A stretch of DNA of 15,436 nucleotides from JANRJY01 sp033763735 (GTDB lineage Bacteria > Bacteroidota > Bacteroidia > Cytophagales > UBA9547), in the NCBI GenBank assembly GCA_033763735.1, contig JANRJY010000092.1, forward strand, positions 1 through 15,436. The letters are read 5' to 3'. Below the pieces are notes generated by a model. That model was not told the origin of the DNA. It was given only the letters and a program-made list of their open reading frames with translations, and did no database searches. Positions 7,916-13,660 of the stretch are shown here, one piece after another. How positions within the stretch are numbered: the stretch's first letter is position 1; each line of letters begins with the position of its first letter. The translations under genes and the position numbers were made by a program.

Positions 7916-9301
7916 TCAACCTGCATTTTCTTCCCCTTGAATGATATTGAAAACTGTGAGGACAATTATTTTCAAATCCAATAAAAATGACCAGTTTTCA
8001 ATATAAAAAATATCCATCTTAACCCTTCCTTGCATTTTTTTAGGATCTTTCGTTTCTCCTCTGAATCCTTTTGTTTGTGCTAATCCGGTGATGCCTGGTT
8101 TTACAAAGTGGCGAACCATATATTTTCGAATTATTTGAGAATATTCTTCCGTATGTTTAAGCATATGAGGGCGTGGACCTACGATTGACATATTTCCTAA
8201 AAACACATTAATAAATTGGGGGAATTCGTCTAGGCTGGTTTTTCTAATAAAAGCTCCTATTGGTGTGATTCTATTATCGCCTTTTTTTGCTTGAACTTTG
8301 TCCGATTCTTTATTGACATACATGCTTCTAAACTTGTAACACCAAAAATCCAATCCATCTTTGCCGGTTCTTTTTTGTCTGAAGAAAATGGGCCCTCGCG
8401 AAGTCAGTTTAATTATTAAAGCTAAAATTGGAAATAGCCAAGATAAAATAAATATCATTACCAACGATGAGAAAAAAACGTCAAAAGCCCTTTTGGCAAA
8501 CCTATTTAATGGATCGTCCAAAGGTAATTTGCGAAACGACAATACCGGAACCCCTTCAAACAAATCTACCAATAAATTTTTATTGGTTAATCTTCTGAAA
8601 TCGGGCACAATACGTAATCGTATTAAATGATCGTCACAAAAATCGTACATTGTATCCAAGTTCAAAGCCGTAGCATCAGGCATAGAACAAAAGATTTCGT
8701 CTACTTGAATATTTTCTGTAATTGATTGTAAATCCGTTATTTGTCCAATTATATCGTCCGATTCTTTTGATTCTTTCTCTGTTATAAATCCAAGAAAACG
8801 ATATCCATATTCAGGAAATTTTTTGAAAAACATGGCTAATTCTTTTGCTGATTCCCCATATCCAACAACCAATACTGACTTAAACCTAAACCATTGCTTT
8901 CGATAAAATTTAAGAAAATAGAAAAGTCCCATTTTCCAAAAAAGCATTAATATGAAAAGTATTGTATAAACTAAAATTAAATGTTCTCTTGAAAAATAAA
9001 ATCCTTTGATAAATACCCAAAAAAACGAAAGAAATAATATGTGTATGCCAAATAATTGGATGAGAATTCGAAAAACATTCTCCACCCCTAAAAATGGATT
9101 AAAATTAAATGTCCCCAGGTAATTTCCACCAATAAACCAAACCAAATTAAAATAAATGATGAATAAAAAATAGGAATTGTCTTGAAATAGATTGAGGTTT
9201 CCAAACTTTAAAAAGTATCCATCGAAAAATGCAAAATTCAGCAATAGAAAATCTATTGCCAAATGAATAACTTTTACATATCTGGATGAAGAATAAATCA
9301 T
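7916..9301 (-). CDS. Exopolysaccharide polyprenyl-phosphate sugar transferase (WcaJ/ExoY type)
   Basis: This 461-residue membrane enzyme should transfer a sugar-1-phosphate from a nucleotide sugar to undecaprenyl phosphate, the first step in building a surface polysaccharide unit. The N-terminal half has about four hydrophobic helices (about 10-30, 45-65, 78-100, 107-131). A nucleotide-binding-like fold follows, with VVGYGES at 145-151. The catalytic bacterial sugar-transferase domain occupies about 267-461: KRAFDV, RQKRTG (309-313), FRSM (324-327), TSLDEFPQ with Asp358/Glu359, VGPRP (374-378) and KPGITGLAQ. All hallmark motifs are present and the length is normal. It converges on the glycosyltransferase-like gene with 4 bases between stops, so read-through from either side would be antisense to the other. 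A -7 box lies at 9317-9324. It may belong to a dispersed capsule or EPS pathway; no other EPS assembly genes are in the window. Confidence 0.92.
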   Translation of the reverse strand: MIYSSSRYVKVIHLAIDFLLLNFAFFDGYFLKFGNLNLFQDNSYFLFIIYFNLVWFIGGNYLGTFNFNPFLGVENVFRILIQLFGIHILFLSFFWVFIKGFYFSREHLILVYTILFILMLFWKMGLFYFLKFYRKQWFRFKSVLVVGYGESAKELAMFFKKFPEYGYRFLGFITEKESKESDDIIGQITDLQSITENIQVDEIFCSMPDATALNLDTMYDFCDDHLIRLRIVPDFRRLTNKNLLVDLFEGVPVLSFRKLPLDDPLNRFAKRAFDVFFSSLVMIFILSWLFPILALIIKLTSRGPIFFRQKRTGKDGLDFWCYKFRSMYVNKESDKVQAKKGDNRITPIGAFIRKTSLDEFPQFINVFLGNMSIVGPRPHMLKHTEEYSQIIRKYMVRHFVKPGITGLAQTKGFRGETKDPKKMQGRVKMDIFYIENWSFLLDLKIIVLTVFNIIQGEENAG

Positions 9302-9316
9302 TAAAACTTAACTTAA

Positions 9317-9324
9317 CAAAAATA
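9317..9324 (-). promoter_or_regulatory. -7 element (TATTTTTG) for the sugar transferase
   Basis: The minus-strand box matches TAnnTTTG exactly and lies 15 bases before the ATG at 9301, in the 120-base gap after sufD. The predicted leader would be very short, about 10 bases. No clear -33 element is visible. Confidence 0.35.
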
Positions 9325-9351
9325 TGCTTTTTTTATGAAAGGAAACTAAAT

Positions 9352-9381
9352 AAAAAAAAGACTTTTAGAAGAAGCTGAAAG
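9352..9381 (-). terminator. Weak intrinsic terminator after sufD
   Basis: On the minus strand, two 7-base arms (9381-9375 and 9368-9362) pair with one central C-A mismatch around a 6-base loop. They are followed by TC and then eight T residues (9359-9352). The hairpin is short, but the T-run is strong and it lies 40 bases beyond the sufD stop, so it plausibly ends the suf transcript before the sugar-transferase promoter. Confidence 0.4.
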
Positions 9382-9421
9382 TGGTAAACATTTAGTTTTA
9401 CCTAAATCTATATTATTGTAA

Positions 9422-10729
9422 TTAACTTTCGAATCTATTTTCTACTAATTCAGTTAAGTATGATTTAACATATTCATTTTTTACAGAATTTAATATGTCC
9501 ATTGCAAAAGCTTTTGTCAGCATTGATGTAGCTGATTTCTCACCTATTCCTCGTGATTTCAAATAAAACAATGCTTCTTTATCCAATTGTCCTGTAGCAT
9601 GCCCATGTGAACATTTAACATCATCGGCCCATATTTCCAATTGAGGTTTTGAGAATGAATTTGCTTCATTGCTTAGCAATATCGTTTTGCTACTTTGAAA
9701 AGCATTTGTTTTTTGGGCATCGGGTCTTACAAATATTTTCCCATTAAAAACGGAGGTAGCATGTTGATCAACTACTGCTTTATATGTTTCATTACTAGGG
9801 CAATTTGGGACTTTGTGGTCAACAACCGTATGATTGTCGGCAATGGTATTGCCGGTTATTAAATTAAGACCAAACAAATGAGACTCGGAAAATTGCTTTA
9901 ATAGCGTAACGTTCAAGTTGTTTCTAACTATTTCACCACTAAAAATAAATGCAGAGGAATTAAAAACTGATTGTCCAATTTGATTAACTTGGGTAGTTCC
10001 AACATGGCTCGCACCTATACCCTCATTTAATATTTTGTTATAACTTACATTTGCATTTTCATTGATAAATATTTCAAATATGCAATCGGTTAATGAATTA
10101 TTGTCTCCTATTTTGACGAAATGCTCAAATATTTCAACAGTGGCATTTTCATTTATTACAATTTTATTTTGAATTAGAGATAGATTATTTGTGTCTTTTG
10201 CATCCGTCAAATAATAAAATACCAAAGGGAGTTGATTTTCTTTTGAAAACCCGACATTGACAAATACCCCATTTTTAAAGAAAGAGTTGTTAAGATGAAT
10301 AAATCCATCCGAATTATAGGCTTTATATTGCCCTGTATATAAGCTTAATAAAGAACTTTGTCCCGTTGGAATTTGATTAATTTTGACTACTTCTATATTT
10401 TTATTTACAAATAAACTATGATCTTCACTATATACTCCGTTAAGAAAAACAATTCGATTATGATCAAATTCTTTGAATAAAGCATTGTTAATTTCTTTAT
10501 CTGAAAGATGTGATGGATTGTGAATTCTAAATTCTAAGTTTTGAATTGAATCAAGATTCGTGTACTTCCATTCTTCATCATTTGAATTTGGTAACCCATT
10601 TTTCAAAAAATCAGCAAAAGCAATTTTCCTCAAAGCTTGAACTTCAGATAAGCTTTCGCCATTAATCTGATTTTCAAACCGTTGAAATTCTTCTTGAATT
10701 AAATTTTGTAGCTTATTGGATACAGGCAT
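9422..10729 (-). CDS. sufD: Fe-S cluster assembly protein SufD
   Basis: SufD is a scaffold subunit of the cytoplasmic SufBC2D complex, which builds Fe-S clusters using sulfur from a SufS/SufE pair. The 435-residue product has the SufD N-terminal helical region (DEEWKYTNLD near 51-60) and a long right-handed parallel beta-helix core. The C-terminal motif DDVKCSHGHATG carries Cys373 and His375, which correspond to the E. coli SufD Cys358/His360 pair implicated in cluster formation. The closing LFYLKSRGI segment is typical of the SufB/SufD family. It follows sufC with a 15-base gap in the same operon. The usual next gene, sufS, is absent; a weak terminator and then an unrelated sugar-transferase gene follow. 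Confidence 0.95.
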   Translation of the reverse strand: MPVSNKLQNLIQEEFQRFENQINGESLSEVQALRKIAFADFLKNGLPNSNDEEWKYTNLDSIQNLEFRIHNPSHLSDKEINNALFKEFDHNRIVFLNGVYSEDHSLFVNKNIEVVKINQIPTGQSSLLSLYTGQYKAYNSDGFIHLNNSFFKNGVFVNVGFSKENQLPLVFYYLTDAKDTNNLSLIQNKIVINENATVEIFEHFVKIGDNNSLTDCIFEIFINENANVSYNKILNEGIGASHVGTTQVNQIGQSVFNSSAFIFSGEIVRNNLNVTLLKQFSESHLFGLNLITGNTIADNHTVVDHKVPNCPSNETYKAVVDQHATSVFNGKIFVRPDAQKTNAFQSSKTILLSNEANSFSKPQLEIWADDVKCSHGHATGQLDKEALFYLKSRGIGEKSATSMLTKAFAMDILNSVKNEYVKSYLTELVENRFES

Positions 10730-10744
10730 TAAAAGGCAAAGTAA

Positions 10745-11506
10745 TTATTTAATCATTAAATCTAAATCATTTTTAATAAAATCATAGCCTTTCTCTTCCA
10801 GCTCAAGTGCAAGCTCTTTGGTGCCTGATTTTACTATTCTTCCTTTATATAATACATGTACGAAATCAGGTACTATATAATCCAAAAGTCGCTGATAATG
10901 AGTCACTAATAATATTGCATTTTCAGAAGAGCGCAACTTATTCACACCATTTGCTACAATTTTTAATGCATCAATATCCAAACCGGAATCCGTTTCGTCA
11001 AGTATTGCGAGTTTAGGCTCAAGCATGGCCATTTGAAAAATCTCGTTTCGTTTTTTTTCACCACCTGAAAATCCTTCATTTAAAGATCGACTCAACAAAG
11101 ATTGGTCAATATTTACATAGGCCATTTTTTCTTTCATTAATTTCAAAAATGAAACGGCATCCAATGAATCTTGTCCTCTATATTTTCGAATTTCGTTTAC
11201 GGCCGTTTTCATAAAGTTAGTAGTGCTCACACCTGGAATCTCTATTGGATATTGAAATGCCAAAAACACACCCTCTCTGGCTCTATCTTCGGGTGAAAAA
11301 TCCAATAAATTTTTACCTAAAAAATTTATCGATCCTGATGTAACTTCATATTCTTCCCGACCCGCTAATACTGATGCCAATGTACTTTTGCCCGAACCAT
11401 TTGGTCCCATTATGGCATGCACTTCACCTTTTTTTACGGATAAATTAAGACCTTTTAAAATTTCTTTTTCGCCAATTCTAGCGTGTATGTTATTGATTTC
11501 TAGCAT
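10745..11506 (-). CDS. sufC: Fe-S cluster assembly ATPase SufC
   Basis: SufC is the ABC-type ATPase of the SufBC2D complex, whose ATP-driven dimerisation opens the SufB-SufD interface for cluster assembly. The 253-residue protein contains Walker A GPNGSGKST (34-42, Lys40), a Q-loop FQYPIEIPG near 84-92, the ABC signature FSGGEKKRNE (146-155), Walker B LAILDE with the following TDSGLD (167-177), and His203 in the switch VTHYQR. These are exactly SufC-type sequences. The length is normal. The ATG is only one base after the stop of the HEPN-like gene, and no promoter-like box was seen just upstream, so expression probably depends on read-through and coupling from the inserted genes and ultimately on the sufB promoter. 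Confidence 0.97.
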   Translation of the reverse strand: MLEINNIHARIGEKEILKGLNLSVKKGEVHAIMGPNGSGKSTLASVLAGREEYEVTSGSINFLGKNLLDFSPEDRAREGVFLAFQYPIEIPGVSTTNFMKTAVNEIRKYRGQDSLDAVSFLKLMKEKMAYVNIDQSLLSRSLNEGFSGGEKKRNEIFQMAMLEPKLAILDETDSGLDIDALKIVANGVNKLRSSENAILLVTHYQRLLDYIVPDFVHVLYKGRIVKSGTKELALELEEKGYDFIKNDLDLMIK

Positions 11507-11507
11507 T

Positions 11508-11909
11508 TTATTTTATATCGTATATTTTCTTTATGTTTTGTAAACTCCAATTCATTCTTTCATAATAGCTTGGTAATAATTCAAAAAGAGATTTTGCCAA
11601 ACTTTCAACATAAGTATGAACCGATACGTTTCTTTTTTTTAAAATATCATCCCAAATAATTTCATTATCTATTAAACCAGTTTTAAATGCTTTTTTAAAT
11701 GCTTCTTTTGGAGTCAAAATTTCTACAGAATTTTGATCATTGATAACTATTTTTAATACTTTCCATGACAATTCAAAACAATACTCAAACCTTTGAATTG
11801 CGCCATCACGTTCCAGCTCATTTATTCCTTCTGTATCAATTGCCCTTTTGAAAGTATTTAAAGCTTTTTCCCATTCTAATATTTTACTTTCTATATATTC
11901 AAAGTCCAT
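11508..11909 (-). CDS. HEPN-domain HI0074/HepT-like protein, putative toxin of an MNT-HEPN module
   Basis: This 133-residue all-helical protein matches the HI0074-type 'nucleotidyltransferase substrate binding' family. Its hallmarks are RDGAIQRFEYCFELSWKVLK (34-53) and the HEPN motif R-x4-H-x-Y, here Arg93-NVSV-His98-Thr-Tyr100 (RNVSVHTY). In characterised HepT toxins this motif forms an RNase active site, and the Tyr is the residue AMPylated by the MntA antitoxin. All three key residues are present, so an active toxin is possible but not shown. Its start lies 11 bases inside the end of the upstream nucleotidyltransferase gene, a strong sign of translational coupling. The stop is one base from the sufC ATG. 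It is one of six small genes between sufB and sufC. Confidence 0.88.
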   Translation of the reverse strand: MDFEYIESKILEWEKALNTFKRAIDTEGINELERDGAIQRFEYCFELSWKVLKIVINDQNSVEILTPKEAFKKAFKTGLIDNEIIWDDILKKRNVSVHTYVESLAKSLFELLPSYYERMNWSLQNIKKIYDIK

Positions 11910-12210
11910 CGTGCAATATTTCGATATTTTTCAAAGATACTTTTTTAAATCTATCTTCAACGAGTTGAAAATCAACTATATCAAAAGAATAAAGCGTTGG
12001 TAAATCATCCAACTTATTCCATAATCTTGATATTAGGTTGTCTTCGATGGGTTTTCCGGCATCAATACCAATGTCAATATCACTATTTGATAGAATTTCT
12101 TTATTAGCCTGTGAACCGAAAACAAACAATTTATATTTTCTATCAGACATTAAACTAGCGGTTTCGTCTTTTATCCAACTATAAATTTGCGTTTTACGTT
12201 CTTGGGTCAT
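11899..12210 (-). CDS. MNT-family minimal nucleotidyltransferase (MntA-like), putative antitoxin
   Basis: This 103-residue protein has the polymerase-beta-type nucleotidyltransferase core. The signature G-S-x10-D-x-D is complete: Gly32, Ser33, Asp44 and Asp46 within FGSQANKEILSNSDIDIGID, and a third likely metal-binding acid lies in SFDIVDF (Asp80). MntA proteins neutralise HepT-type HEPN RNases by transferring AMP to a tyrosine next to the active site. Here the partner HEPN gene overlaps its 3' end by 11 bases, so the pair forms a complete two-gene MNT-HEPN module with the nucleotidyltransferase first. The DUF4160 gene stops 12 bases upstream. HI0073, from the Haemophilus pair, is the closest described architecture. 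The antitoxin role is inferred from the family. Confidence 0.87.
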   Translation of the reverse strand: MTQERKTQIYSWIKDETASLMSDRKYKLFVFGSQANKEILSNSDIDIGIDAGKPIEDNLISRLWNKLDDLPTLYSFDIVDFQLVEDRFKKVSLKNIEILHDGL

Positions 12211-12222
12211 TAAATTGATAAA

Positions 12223-12483
12223 TTACTCTAATGGTTCAATATTTTTTAACGTTTCATTATTAAGCATTCTTTCCCAATTAAGAATTAATTCTTCTTTATG
12301 TATTATTGCCCATTCTATTACCAAACCCAAAACTCTTGGAGGCAAATTTCCTTCAATTAGATTTAGTTCTAGAATACTAATCTGAGCATTATATTCGCCA
12401 TATTTTGCATGAAAATGTGGCGGATTATGATCATCATAGAACATTGAGATAATAATGCCGAAGAAATTACTTATTTTAGGCAT
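12223..12483 (-). CDS. DUF4160 protein
   Basis: The chosen start is the internal ATG at 12483, giving an 86-residue protein that begins MPKISNFFGI, the usual beginning of DUF4160. An upstream ATG at 12513 would add ten residues (NNGKIIIQQ...) without family character. The hallmark is FYDDHNPPHFHAKYGEY (15-31), a proline- and histidine-rich block conserved in this family, followed by a helix-forming half (RVLGLVIEWAIIHKEELILNWERM). DUF4160 has no established biochemical role; genes of this family are often found beside DUF2442 genes, and toxin-antitoxin behaviour has been suspected from that pairing. Here it overlaps the DUF2442 gene by 8 bases, so the two are probably co-translated. Confidence 0.85.
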   Translation of the reverse strand: MPKISNFFGIIISMFYDDHNPPHFHAKYGEYNAQISILELNLIEGNLPPRVLGLVIEWAIIHKEELILNWERMLNNETLKNIEPLE

Positions 12484-12757
12484 TTGTTGAATTATTATTT
12501 TTCCATTGTTCAAAAGTTAAATTTTGCAGCTTCAAATAAACATTGTTTGGACAAATATCTACTTCCTCATTCCATGCAATTGAATTATTTTGAAAATCAA
12601 TGTAAACTTTTGAAAAAACATCATAATCATCAAATATTTGAAAAACACCCTTACTTTTAAGATGTTTAAGATCATAATTTCCTTCGAAACCATCCATATA
12701 TTTTACCCAAATTTTATAATCAGGTAAAGCTTTAACTTGTATCAATTTTGGAATCAT
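12476..12757 (-). CDS. DUF2442 protein
   Basis: The 93-residue product carries the DUF2442 pattern almost complete: ALPDYKIWVKYMDG (10-23), YDLKHLKSKGVFQIFDDYDVFSKVYI (28-53) and IAWNEEVDICPNNVYLKL (60-77). The family is a small mixed alpha/beta domain of unknown biochemical role, commonly encoded next to DUF4160. There is no signal peptide or membrane segment, so it should be cytoplasmic. It starts 3 bases after the stop of the zinc-finger gene, and its last 8 bases overlap the DUF4160 start. A TAATTTTG box on the minus strand at 12766-12773 is a perfect -7 match but lies only 8 bases from the ATG, within the end of the previous gene. Confidence 0.88.
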   Translation of the reverse strand: MIPKLIQVKALPDYKIWVKYMDGFEGNYDLKHLKSKGVFQIFDDYDVFSKVYIDFQNNSIAWNEEVDICPNNVYLKLQNLTFEQWKNNNSTNA

Positions 12758-12760
12758 AAA

Positions 12761-13027
12761 TTATTCAAAATTACTCAATTTAGGTGGAGGTAATTGCCTG
12801 AATTTGACTCCTTCAGCTACAGTACTCCCTTTTCGGTTTTGTTGTTCAAACAATTGTTGTGCTGTTTCTTCTGAAACAATTTGAATTTCAGAGTAAGATG
12901 TTTTACCACTGATGATAGCATGCCCATATACCCTTGAAGTATTTGAACATTGCACACAGGTTTGGGTTTTTGGCAATATTCTTAATCTCATTTCGGGAAT
13001 CACCTCACCACATATCATACATTTCAT
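12761..13027 (-). CDS. DksA/TraR-type C4 zinc-finger protein
   Basis: This 88-residue protein begins with a four-cysteine zinc finger, Cys3-x2-Cys6 and Cys24-x2-Cys27. The intervening GEVIPEMRLRILPKTQT matches the C-terminal finger of the DksA/TraR family (C-x2-CGE-IP-x-RL-x(5-7)-C-x2-C). The long coiled coil that DksA inserts into the RNA polymerase secondary channel is missing. The remaining 60 residues are polar with a proline-rich end (FRQLPPPKLSNF), so a transcription-factor role is possible but not supported beyond the finger. The start codon shares its A with the stop of the Uma2 gene (TAATG), indicating translational coupling. It could be a partner or regulator for that protein. Confidence 0.8.
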   Translation of the reverse strand: MKCMICGEVIPEMRLRILPKTQTCVQCSNTSRVYGHAIISGKTSYSEIQIVSEETAQQLFEQQNRKGSTVAEGVKFRQLPPPKLSNFE

Positions 13028-13647
13028 TATTCAAACAAAGATTTTACGTCAATTTCAAGTCCTTTAATTATATCAGTTCTGAATTTACTTTCTTGATGAT
13101 TACCCAATATGAAATATTCACCATTTCGAAGCACGTATTGTTCTATGCTTTTTTTAGAAGGATCCACAATCCAATACTCATAAACTCCATGTGCGGCATA
13201 ATCCACAAATTTTATTCCTCTATCACGTTTTTTGGTGGATTCAGAAAGAATTTCCACTACCAAATCAGGTGCTGGAAATAATAATTGCTCATCGTAAAAG
13301 TCTTTTGATTTTTCTTTAGAAAAAAATACAATATCCGGTTCGTAATCGTTTCGTGTAAACTGAAGCATTACTTTTTCAACTCCTACCTCTCCTAACTGAT
13401 ACTTTTCAACATGATTTGCCATTAATTGGGAAAGTTTCATTGATGTTTTCCAATGTCTTCTCATTGTTGGAGAATGCATTATTATTTCACCATTTATAAA
13501 TTCTGCTTTAATATCCTCATGAATCAAATCATAGAACTCCTGCCTCTTCTTTTTTTCAGCATCTAAGTCCTTTTGAACGCTTTGCATAATCAAAGCTACA
13601 TTGGGTTCGGCTTTCAGCTTTCGAATTAAAGTTTCTGTGTTCGACAT
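13027..13647 (-). CDS. Uma2-family PD-(D/E)XK nuclease-like protein
   Basis: This 206-residue protein belongs to the Uma2 (DUF820) family, whose fold is that of restriction-type PD-(D/E)XK nucleases. Conserved features are EFINGEIIMHSP (49-60), the acidic strand YEPDIVFF with Asp105, PDLVVEILSEST with Asp128 and Glu132, and KRDRGIKFVDYAAHGVYEYWIVDP (140-163) with Lys146 as the probable active-site lysine. These residues fit the nuclease constellation, yet no enzymatic activity is established for most Uma2 proteins, which are abundant in Cyanobacteria and Bacteroidota and often occur in mobile or variable loci. Residues 20-50 are a charged, helical lead that is longer than in minimal members. 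It starts 13 bases after the sufB stop and is coupled by TAATG to the zinc-finger gene. Confidence 0.88.
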   Translation of the reverse strand: MSNTETLIRKLKAEPNVALIMQSVQKDLDAEKKKRQEFYDLIHEDIKAEFINGEIIMHSPTMRRHWKTSMKLSQLMANHVEKYQLGEVGVEKVMLQFTRNDYEPDIVFFSKEKSKDFYDEQLLFPAPDLVVEILSESTKKRDRGIKFVDYAAHGVYEYWIVDPSKKSIEQYVLRNGEYFILGNHQESKFRTDIIKGLEIDVKSLFE

Positions 13648-13660
13648 TTTATTAATGAAT

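Larger units (their letters stand above)
11504..13653. other. Six-gene accessory cassette interrupting the suf operon, bounded by a 9-bp direct repeat
   Basis: The six genes Uma2, zinc finger, DUF2442, DUF4160, MNT and HEPN lie between sufB and sufC, all in the suf orientation. The 9-mer CATTTTATT (plus strand) occurs at 11504-11512, across the sufC start, and at 13645-13653, across the Uma2 start. Removing one copy and everything between would leave sufC 13 bases after sufB. The repeat could be a footprint of insertion, or just the A-rich start leader common in this genome. Confidence 0.55.

Noticed and set aside
9350..9421. A plus-strand frame reading KRLLEEAESGKHLVLPKSILL and a stop, which looks like the C-terminal tail of a broken gene.
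   Set aside because: An in-frame stop at 9347-9349 and the lack of a start leave only 23 codons. The same bases form the hairpin and T-run of the sufD terminator, so chance is more likely.
12484..12513. Upstream in-frame ATG for the DUF4160 gene, adding ten residues.
   Set aside because: The family begins with MPxIS-x-F, which matches the internal ATG at 12483. The extension has no family character and would overlap the previous gene by 38 bases.
12766..12773. Perfect -7 box TAATTTTG inside the end of the zinc-finger gene, a possible internal promoter for the DUF2442 gene.
   Set aside because: It is only 8 bases from the ATG, with no -33 element and no leader room; it may be a chance match, so it is mentioned under DUF2442 but not listed as a promoter.
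12934..13281. A 115-codon plus-strand frame across the zinc-finger and Uma2 genes.
   Set aside because: It is antisense to two genes with clear family motifs and has no recognisable features, so it is a shadow.
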